From: CAVRZY01 sp963725415
Lineage (GTDB): Bacteria > Acidobacteriota > Terriglobia > Bryobacterales > Bryobacteraceae
Assembly: GCA_963725415.1 (NCBI GenBank)
Contig: CAVRZY010000165.1
Span: forward strand, 1 to 6,550
Direction: 5' to 3'
DNA: 6,550 bases
The notes below the pieces were generated by a model. The model saw nothing but the letters and a program-made list of their open reading frames with translations. It did no database searches and was not told where the DNA came from. A program made the position numbers and the translations under genes. Below are positions 1 through 4,460 of the stretch, in pieces; the first letter of the stretch is position 1; each line of letters begins with the position of its first letter.

Positions 1-476
1 TCGATCGCCCTCATTCGGAGATCACCCCCTGGTCAATCTGGATTTCCTATTCTCCGGATCTGCGCTTCTGGGGCCAGTCTCAGCTCATCATGAAGCCTGA
101 ACCGTATCACTGGGATGAAATGAAGATCGGCCCCGGCGCCCCGCCGATCAAAACCGACCAGGGATGGCTTTCCATCTACCACGGAGTCTTTCAAACCATG
201 GATGGATCGATCTATCGTCTGGGGGTTGCTCTGCACGACCTGCAGAACCCGGCAAAGATTATCGGCGTGGGAGACTCGTGGATTTTGCAGCCGGAAGATC
301 CCTGGGAAATAACCGGATATGTTCACAACGTGGTCTTTACCTGTGGCGCCGTTCCGGAATCCGACGGGACCGTGAAGATCTATTGGGGCGGCGCCGACAC
401 GGTCATGTGCGTGGGGGAAGCGAATCTCTCGGATCTGGTCGCAATATGCCTTGACCACGCCAGACCGGCAAAGTGA
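1..476 (+). CDS. GH130 family mannoside phosphorylase/hydrolase, C-terminal part (5' end outside window)
   Basis: The frame is open from base 3 with no stop before the TGA at 474-476, giving 157 visible residues. The internal ATG at 90 is not the real start, because the sequence before it also fits the family (ISYSPDLRFWG). GH130 enzymes are single-domain five-bladed beta-propellers that phosphorolyse or hydrolyse beta-mannosides. The visible part has the family pattern MKIGPGAPPIKT followed by GWLSIYHGV, then LGVALHDL, PAKIIG, a WILQPEDPWE blade and NVVFTCG, and near the end the IYWGGADTVMCV blade. Lys41 and His60 of the visible part match positions that bind phosphate in characterised members (family knowledge). 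The catalytic Asp and the phosphate-binding Arg pair lie upstream, so phosphorylase versus hydrolase cannot be decided. Codon use lacks the G/C-strand bias of the other genes. The family call is firm; substrate is unknown. Confidence 0.87.
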   Translation, partial: DRPHSEITPWSIWISYSPDLRFWGQSQLIMKPEPYHWDEMKIGPGAPPIKTDQGWLSIYHGVFQTMDGSIYRLGVALHDLQNPAKIIGVGDSWILQPEDPWEITGYVHNVVFTCGAVPESDGTVKIYWGGADTVMCVGEANLSDLVAICLDHARPAK

Positions 477-516
477 GCTAAGGGAGAACTAGCCAAACGC
501 TGCTGGTGACAGGCTG

Positions 517-540
517 GTGGTCGCCCCTTGTGGTCGCCCC
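517..540. repeat. 11-bp tandem direct repeat
   Basis: GTGGTCGCCCC occurs at 517-527 and again at 530-540, separated by TT (period 13). It lies 40 bases after the GH130 stop codon in DNA with no convincing reading frame, and it looks like part of the mobile-element debris that follows. The rest of 541-603 shows nothing I can name. Confidence 0.6.
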
Positions 541-603
541 AACATACTCAAGCAGCGATTTTGTGACACAGTTTCGCTTGCTCCTGGATTCTTTCTTGAT
601 GCC

Positions 604-719
604 TGCGTATTCCGGGCCATGCCGATCAGTCCGGCGACAATGATCTGACCAGCGTCGCTACGCTCCGACGGTGATCGGCATCGCCCCGGAATCACTGATC
701 GGCATCAGCGGAATACGCA
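604..719. repeat. Inverted repeat with internal direct repeats, resembling an insertion-sequence end
   Basis: TGCGTATTCCG (604-614) and ATGCCGATCAGT (619-630) are exactly complementary to CGGAATACGCA (709-719) and ACTGATCGGCAT (694-705). This makes an interrupted 23-bp inverted repeat around a 63-base centre. The centre holds another copy of GATCGGCATC (673-682, repeated at 697-706, period 24) and of CGGAAT (687-692, repeated at 709-714). Multiple short repeats of this kind near the ends are known for IS21-family elements, where they bind the transposase; the assignment here is an inference from that architecture, not a match I can verify. A 5-bp stem (AGCGT 651-655, ACGCT 660-664) sits in the middle. 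No intact transposase accompanies it. Confidence 0.55.
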
Positions 720-720
720 C

Positions 721-817
721 CGGGGGAAGAACACGCAGTTTCCTCTCGCTGATCTGCTGCGGCAGTCGATCTACAGCCGCCTGGCCGGCTACGAGGATGT
801 CCACGACGCCGAGCGCC
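721..817 (+). pseudogene. IS1380-family transposase fragment
   Basis: In the frame whose codons begin at 721, the plus strand reads RGKNTQFPLAD and then LLRQSIYSRLAGYED followed by VHDAER. This is the recognisable N-terminal block of IS1380-type DDE transposases (family usually over 400 residues). Only about 32 residues survive. After the Arg codon at 814-816 the same frame reads unrelated sequence, because it enters the antisense of the TonB-receptor relic, and it stops at a TGA near 854. No start codon, catalytic residues or inverted termini belong to it. The block is distinctive, so the family call is fairly sure, but the exact edges are estimates. Confidence 0.7.
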
Positions 818-1090
818 CATGCGGAGCTCGACTTTGGGTTGGGTCCAAGTCTTGAAGCCAGCCAGCTCAGCCACGATGCTGTAGGTTCCGGGCAGCAGGT
901 AGCGGACTTCGTAGTTGCCCTGGGGGTTGCTGGTGGCCTTGACGGTGACGTCGGTTTCGAGGTTAGTGACGCGGACAGCGACGCCGGGGACGACGGCACC
1001 GCTGGTGTCGGAGACTTAGCCCATGATGGTGCCGCGCGGGTCCTGGGCGAGGGCGAGAAGCAGGAATGCGGAATGGTGGACGGGTTTCAT
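818..1090 (-). pseudogene. TonB-dependent receptor (Oar-like), broken N-terminal fragment
   Basis: Reading leftward from the ATG at 1090-1088, codons 1-24 give a signal-peptide-like start (MKPVHHSAFLLLALAQDPRG), then a TAA stop at 1018-1016. The same frame continues past the stop with a carboxypeptidase regulatory-like domain: VSDTSGAVVPGV, GNYEVRYLLPGTYS, then AELAGFKTWTQPKVELR. In acidobacteria this domain normally opens very large (about 1000-residue) outer-membrane TonB receptors that import bulky nutrients. Homology ends near 818, where the sequence switches to an antisense transposase fragment; plug and barrel are absent. With an internal stop and most of the protein missing, this is a dead gene. 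The relict reading is clear; the exact left edge is uncertain by a few bases. Confidence 0.82.
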
Positions 1091-1098
1091 TGGCTACG

Positions 1099-1127
1099 AT
1101 GTTATGCTGGCGAGTGTGCGATGGCAA
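1099..1127 (-). promoter_or_regulatory. Possible sigma70-type promoter of the dead receptor gene
   Basis: On the minus strand TTGCCA (1127-1122) and TAACAT (1104-1099) are spaced by 17 bases, close to the -35/-10 consensus. Transcription would begin almost at the ATG at 1090, giving a leaderless or nearly leaderless mRNA, and no Shine-Dalgarno sequence is visible before that ATG. It may be a chance match. Confidence 0.25.
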
Positions 1128-1163
1128 GGCGCGGGGCAGCTTGCCTGGGATTCAGACACTGAT

Positions 1164-1240
1164 GCGGCAACGGGCAAAAACCGGGGACTGACACCATTTG
1201 CTGCCCTCGCAAATGGCTGTCTGTAACCGGTTTTTGCCGC
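1164..1240. repeat. REP-like palindromic element (two-part hairpin)
   Basis: GGCAAAAACCGG (1173-1184) is perfectly complementary to CCGGTTTTTGCC (1227-1238). Nested inside, CCATTTG (1194-1200) pairs with CAAATGG (1210-1216) around a 9-base loop, and ACA (1191-1193) can pair with TGT (1218-1220) past one bulged base. GCGGCAA (1164-1170) offers an alternative pairing with TTGCCGC (1234-1240). The phrase GGGGACTGACACCATTTG looks to me like a dispersed intergenic repeat common in acidobacterial genomes (recollection, not a search). It could end transcripts from either side, but it is better read as a REP/MITE-type repeat. Confidence 0.65.
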
Positions 1241-1279
1241 GTTCGATGCCCACTGTTTGAATCGCAGATGCGGGAAGGG

Positions 1280-1346
1280 TAATTCGGGTACAGGCCACGA
1301 ATCTCGCAAAGGCGGCGAGATTCGCGCCAGTCCCCGAATTACGCGG
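1280..1346. repeat. 57-bp hairpin repeat, copy 1 (with extra outer stem)
   Basis: The repeat unit runs 1290-1346. It contains a perfect 10-bp stem, CGAATCTCGC (1298-1307) with GCGAGATTCG (1315-1324), around a 7-base loop. Outside it, TAATTCGGG (1280-1288) pairs exactly with CCCGAATTA (1333-1341), so this copy can form a long two-part hairpin. Copy 2 at 1379-1435 differs at 5 of 57 positions. No reading frame covers it convincingly. Confidence 0.8.
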
Positions 1347-1378
1347 GTTGCCCCAGATGAGATAGTGACGTTTTCGAG

Positions 1379-1435
1379 ACAGGCCACGAATTTCGCAACA
1401 GCGGCGAAATTCGCGCCAGTCGCCGAATTACGCGG
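1379..1435. repeat. 57-bp hairpin repeat, copy 2
   Basis: This is a direct repeat of 1290-1346. Its stem is CGAATTTCGC (1387-1396) with GCGAAATTCG (1404-1413), so a C-G pair of copy 1 is a T-A pair here, with both arms changed. It keeps the right-hand outer arm (CCGAATTA, 1423-1430) but has lost the left-hand partner found at 1280-1288. The 32 bases between the copies and the stretch 1436-1520 hold nothing recognisable. Confidence 0.8.
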
Positions 1436-1533
1436 ACTGGGGAGTTGGCCGTGGTGAAACTGGGGGAGGGCACGGCGGGGCGTGTGGTTTCCGTGTTCGG
1501 CGGAGGTCAGGTAAGCTGGAAGGTGGGGGGATC

Positions 1534-2160
1534 ATGAAGAGAATCGCAGTGGGTTTGTGCCTGGTGACAGCGAGTGCGTTTGGGCAGTACAAGCTGGAGT
1601 CGGCGGGGGCGGCGCCCGCGGAGTTGGCGCCGGCGATTCGGGAGGCGCTCCAAAAGGATGGGGCGAGGATCGTGGGGGCGAACGGGGCGGTGTTCTGCGA
1701 GGTGTGGATGCGGACGAAAGCGCCTAGCGGGGGGAAGACCACGGAAGAGAATGTGACGTACACGCAGATCCCGCACGGGTCGGTGCTGGGGGCGATCCGG
1801 TTTCCCCAGCAGGGTGTGGACCGGCGCGGGCAGCCGATCAAGGCGGGGGTGTACACGTTGCGGCTGAGCTTCTATCCGGTGGATGGGGCGCATCAGGGCG
1901 TAGCGGCGACGCGCGATTTCCTGCTGCTGGTTCCGGCGGGGGCCGACACGGAGCTGAATTCCACGCCGAATTACGAGCAGGTGGTGAAGATGAGCGCGGC
2001 GGCTTCCGGGACGCCGCATCCGGCGGTTCTGAGCATCTGGAAGCCGGACAGCGCGCCGAGCGGGGCGTCGTTGAAGAAAGAGGGGGAGGACTGGGTGCTG
2101 TACACCACGATGGGGGACACGCCGGTGGCGATTCTGGTAGTGGGGGTGTACGCGGGATAG
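1534..2160 (+). CDS. Secreted protein of unknown function
   Basis: The 208-residue product has an N-terminal signal peptide: Lys2-Arg3, a hydrophobic core (about residues 4-16) and a likely cleavage after Gly17 (AFG|Q). Cys9 does not sit in a proper lipobox, so it is probably a soluble exported protein rather than a lipoprotein. The ATG follows a purine-rich Shine-Dalgarno (AGGTGGGGGG, 1521-1530) by 3 bases, which supports this start. The mature part has a central beta-rich stretch (GVYTLRLSFYPVDG, then FLLLVPAG) and a C-terminal pair of short strands (WVLYTTMG, AILVVGVYAG), suggesting a small beta-sandwich. I see no catalytic motif and do not recognise a named family; it resembles conserved acidobacterial hypothetical proteins. 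Codon use matches trpEG and hpnE, so it looks native. A 140-base gap with hairpins separates it from trpEG, so shared transcription is possible but not shown. Confidence 0.82.
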   Translation: MKRIAVGLCLVTASAFGQYKLESAGAAPAELAPAIREALQKDGARIVGANGAVFCEVWMRTKAPSGGKTTEENVTYTQIPHGSVLGAIRFPQQGVDRRGQPIKAGVYTLRLSFYPVDGAHQGVAATRDFLLLVPAGADTELNSTPNYEQVVKMSAAASGTPHPAVLSIWKPDSAPSGASLKKEGEDWVLYTTMGDTPVAILVVGVYAG

Positions 2161-2190
2161 CGGCAATACTGTTTACGGCGTCCAGACGCA

Positions 2191-2210
2191 CGCCGGGCCC
2201 AAGCCCGGCG
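2191..2210. repeat. GC-rich hairpin after the secreted-protein gene
   Basis: CGCCGGGC (2191-2198) pairs perfectly with GCCCGGCG (2203-2210) across a CCAA loop, 30 bases after the stop codon at 2160. A second hairpin follows at 2212-2226. There is no T-run after either, so a classical intrinsic terminator is not supported, although the pair may slow polymerase or protect the mRNA end. Confidence 0.55.
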
Positions 2211-2211
2211 G

Positions 2212-2233
2212 CAGGCTCAAAGCCTGACCCCAC
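2212..2233. repeat. Short hairpin repeat, copy A
   Basis: CAGGCT (2212-2217), loop CAA, AGCCTG (2221-2226), followed by ACCCCAC. This 6-3-6 hairpin with a pyrimidine-rich tail is shared with copies B (2247-2271) and C (4430-4455). Confidence 0.5.
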
Positions 2234-2241
2234 AGAGAAGA

Positions 2242-2301
2242 ATGAGAACCGGCCGGAGGCCTGTTCCCACCATGGTATTCTTGGTGGAGCTAGGGTCTTA
2301 A
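2242..2301 (+). CDS. Possible 19-residue upstream frame coupled to trpEG
   Basis: ATG at 2242 opens a 19-codon frame (product ending MVFLVELGS) whose TAA stop (2299-2301) overlaps the trpEG ATG as TAATG. AGAGAAG (2234-2240) just before it could serve as a weak Shine-Dalgarno. An internal ATG at 2272 gives a 9-residue version. The frame has no Trp codon. Its likely value, if real, is to bring ribosomes through the hairpin that covers the trpEG ribosome-binding site. It is too short for coding statistics, and chance is a live alternative. Confidence 0.25.
   Translation: MRTGRRPVPTMVFLVELGS
2247..2271. repeat. Short hairpin repeat, copy B (imperfect)
   Basis: CCGGCC (2249-2254), loop GGA, GGCCTG (2258-2263) with one mismatched pair, followed by TTCCCACC. 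It has the same plan as copies A and C. Its tail CCACC takes part in the hairpin in front of trpEG. Confidence 0.45.
2267..2289 (+). promoter_or_regulatory. Ribosome-binding site of trpEG inside a potential hairpin
   Basis: The trpEG Shine-Dalgarno GGTGGAG (2283-2289) ends 11 bases before the ATG at 2301. CCACCA (2267-2272) pairs perfectly with TGGTGG (2282-2287) around a 9-base loop, which would hide it. A ribosome coming from the small upstream frame would open the stem. In another frame the same bases read TGG TAT TCT TGG TGG AGC TAG (2273-2293), three Trp codons in six, but no ordinary start codon serves that frame. The stem is seen; regulation is inference. Confidence 0.4.
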
Positions 2302-4460
2302 TGCGTAGTGTTCGGTACAGTACGCTGCATGGGATTGCGGTGACGCGGAGCGTGTCGCGGGTCCCCTACAAGCGGGGTCTGAAGCAACTGCTGCGGGAAC
2401 TGGACGGCTATCGCGGGTTCTATTTGTCTTCCGGGTACGAGTTTCCGGGGCGGTATTCGCGTTGGGACATTACGTCGGTGCGCCCGCCGCTAGAGATCGT
2501 GGCGTACGGACGGCGGATGGAATTCCGGCCGCTGAACCTGCGGGGGGAGATGCTGGTGCAGATGCTGTTTGGGGTCCTGGCGTCGCATCCTCATTGGGAG
2601 AGCCTGGGGATCGAGGGTGGCGCGCTGTGCGGGCGGCTGGCGCCGCTTCCGGCGTTGTTTCCGGAAGAGGAGCGGAGCAAGCAGCCGTCGGCGTTCTCGA
2701 TTCTGCGGGCGCTGACGGAGGAGTTCCGGGGCGGGAAGGACTCGCGGCTGGCGCTGGTGGGGGCCTTCGGATACGACCTGCTGTTCCAGTTCGATCCGAT
2801 CCGGTTGAAGCTGGCGCGGAGGGGCCAGAAGGACCTGCACCTGTTCTTGTGCGACGACATCTACTTCATGGACCGGAAGAAGGAGCAGATCGAGCGGTAT
2901 CAGTACGAGTTCGACTGGGAGGGGCTCTCGACGCTGGCGCTGGAGCGAAGCGGGGAGCCGGTGGTTCAGATGGAGAAAACAGAAGGGGGCGAAATTGTTT
3001 CGGACCACACGGCCGAAGAGTACATGGCGAAGGTCGAGGCGGTGCGGCAGGGGATGCGGCGGGGCGACTACTACGAAGTGGTGCTGAGGCGGACGTTCCG
3101 TACGCCGCACTCGGGGAGCCCTGCGGAACTGTTCGGGCGAATGCAGCGGCACAGCCCCAGCCCGTACGAGTTTCTGTTTCAGTTCGGCGACGAGCAGCTT
3201 GTGGGGGCGTCGCCGGAGATGTTCGTGCGGATCGAGGGGGAGCGGGTGGAAACCTGTCCGATCTCGGGGACGGCGCGGCGGACCGGGGACCCGATCCGGG
3301 ACGCCGAAAGCATTCGCGAGCTGCTGAACTCGCCCAAGGAAGAATCCGAGCTGACGATGTGCACAGACGTGGACCGGAACGACAAGTCGCGGGTGTCGGC
3401 GCCGGGGTCGGTGCGGGTGATCGGGCGGCGGCTGATCGAGTCCTACGCCGGGGTGTTCCACACAGTGGATCACGTCGAGGGCACGCTGAAGGCGGGGTTC
3501 GACTCGCTGGACGCGTTCCTGAGCCACATGTGGGCGGTGACGGTGATCGGGGCGCCGAAGAAGGCGGCGGCGCAGGCCATCGAGGATTTGGAGAAGGATG
3601 CGCGGGGCTGGTACGGGGGAGCGGTGGGGATGCTGTCGCTGAACGGAGACATGAACACGGGCATCCTGATCCGCACGATTCACCTGCGGGACGGCGTGGC
3701 GTCGTTTCCGGTGGGGGCCACGCTGCTGTACGATTCCAACCCGGCGATGGAGGAGCAGGAGACGCGGCTGAAAGCGACGGGCTTTTTCCGGACGCTGGAG
3801 GCGGCGCCGGCGCCGGCTGCGCGGGCGAGCAGCGCGGCTCGGGTGGGGGAGGGCGTGAAGCTGCTGCTGGTGGACAACGACGACTGCTTCATCCATACGC
3901 TGGCCAACTATGCCCGGCAGACGGGGGCGGAGGTGGTTACGTATCGGGCCGGATTCCCGCTGGAGTTGATCGGGCAAGTGGCGCCGAACCTGATACTGAT
4001 ATCTCCGGGACCGGGGCGGCCCGCGGACTTCGGGGTACCGGGGCTGGTGAAGCACGCCGCGCAGATGGGGATTCCGGTGTTTGGGGTGTGCCTGGGGCTT
4101 CAGGGTGTCGTGGAGGCGTTTGGGGGCGAACTGGGGATCCTGGACTACCCGATGCACGGGAAACCTTCAGTGGTGATCCATGACGGGAAGGGCGTTTTCG
4201 AGGGGTTGCCGGAGCGGTTTCAAGCGGGGCGGTACCACTCGCTGTTCGCCAGGAAAGAAACGTTTCCGGCCTGCCTGGAGGTGACGGCGGAGTCCGAAGA
4301 CGGGGTGATCATGGGGATACGGCACCGTGAGCTGCCGATCGAGGCGGTGCAGTTCCATCCGGAGTCGATCCTGACGCTGGACGGGGATTGCGGGTTGCGG
4401 TTGATGGAGAATGTGGTGAGGCGGTACGGTGACAGGCCACGGGCCTGTCCTACTCGTTGA
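2301..4460 (+). CDS. trpEG: Fused anthranilate synthase (TrpE and TrpG in one chain)
   Basis: This 719-residue cytoplasmic enzyme makes anthranilate from chorismate and glutamine, the first committed step of tryptophan synthesis. Residues 1 to about 495 are the TrpE part. They include the N-terminal EFPGRYSRWD motif, GDYYEVVLRRTF, the chorismate-binding signature PISGTARR, the ELTM...DVDRND block (D358-D361), the catalytic-type His387 (FHTVDHVEG) and the VIGAPK loop. An Ala-rich linker (about 496-518) leads to the glutamine amidotransferase from Val519: LISPGPGRP, nucleophile Cys597 (GVCLGLQ), and His686/Glu688 (VQFHPES). Length and order match the single-chain TrpE clade of rhizobia and other bacteria. 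PhzE, also fused, is less likely because the motifs follow tryptophan-pathway members. The ATG at 2301 fits the family N-terminus. The last nine or so residues (DRPRACPTR) are encoded by a hairpin repeat. The stop overlaps the hpnE start as TGATG. Ile416 replaces a usual Ser/Thr. Confidence 0.96.
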   Translation: MRSVRYSTLHGIAVTRSVSRVPYKRGLKQLLRELDGYRGFYLSSGYEFPGRYSRWDITSVRPPLEIVAYGRRMEFRPLNLRGEMLVQMLFGVLASHPHWESLGIEGGALCGRLAPLPALFPEEERSKQPSAFSILRALTEEFRGGKDSRLALVGAFGYDLLFQFDPIRLKLARRGQKDLHLFLCDDIYFMDRKKEQIERYQYEFDWEGLSTLALERSGEPVVQMEKTEGGEIVSDHTAEEYMAKVEAVRQGMRRGDYYEVVLRRTFRTPHSGSPAELFGRMQRHSPSPYEFLFQFGDEQLVGASPEMFVRIEGERVETCPISGTARRTGDPIRDAESIRELLNSPKEESELTMCTDVDRNDKSRVSAPGSVRVIGRRLIESYAGVFHTVDHVEGTLKAGFDSLDAFLSHMWAVTVIGAPKKAAAQAIEDLEKDARGWYGGAVGMLSLNGDMNTGILIRTIHLRDGVASFPVGATLLYDSNPAMEEQETRLKATGFFRTLEAAPAPAARASSAARVGEGVKLLLVDNDDCFIHTLANYARQTGAEVVTYRAGFPLELIGQVAPNLILISPGPGRPADFGVPGLVKHAAQMGIPVFGVCLGLQGVVEAFGGELGILDYPMHGKPSVVIHDGKGVFEGLPERFQAGRYHSLFARKETFPACLEVTAESEDGVIMGIRHRELPIEAVQFHPESILTLDGDCGLRLMENVVRRYGDRPRACPTR
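4430..4455. repeat. Short hairpin repeat, copy C, inside the 3' end of trpEG
   Basis: GACAGGCC (4431-4438), loop ACG, GGCCTGTC (4442-4449): a perfect 8-bp stem followed by CTACTC. It lies within the last ten trpEG codons and 10 bases before the hpnE ATG, where a Shine-Dalgarno would normally be. Its core is the 6-3-6 hairpin of copies A and B. As RNA it could affect translation of hpnE. Confidence 0.6.

Noticed and set aside
671..1162. 163-codon plus-strand frame across the relic region
   Set aside because: It crosses the transposase/receptor junction and is antisense to the clear receptor domain. The true coding memory is in other frames.
1290..1435. CRISPR array from the two 57-bp repeats
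   Set aside because: There are only two units, the repeats are too long and not identical, there is a single 32-base spacer, and no cas gene is present.
1534..1587. Lipoprotein signal at Cys9 of the secreted protein
   Set aside because: The residues before Cys9 (V-G-L) do not fit a lipobox, and a signal peptidase I site at Gly17 is better.
2191..2230. Intrinsic terminator after the secreted-protein gene
   Set aside because: Two stable hairpins are present, but neither is followed by a T-run. They are listed as hairpin repeats instead.
2261..2293. Classical trp leader peptide with attenuator
   Set aside because: The Trp-rich frame is preceded by an in-frame TGA (2243-2245), and only a CTG could start it. 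There is also no room for a terminator before trpEG.
2490..4157. 555-codon minus-strand open frame opposite trpEG
   Set aside because: The product is rich in Arg, Pro and His, typical of an antisense shadow in GC-rich DNA.
2462..4183. 573-codon open frame on the plus strand in another frame of trpEG
   Set aside because: The product is low-complexity Gly/Ala/Arg-rich with no motif, and the trpEG frame over the same bases matches a known enzyme end to end. High GC makes such long open frames common.
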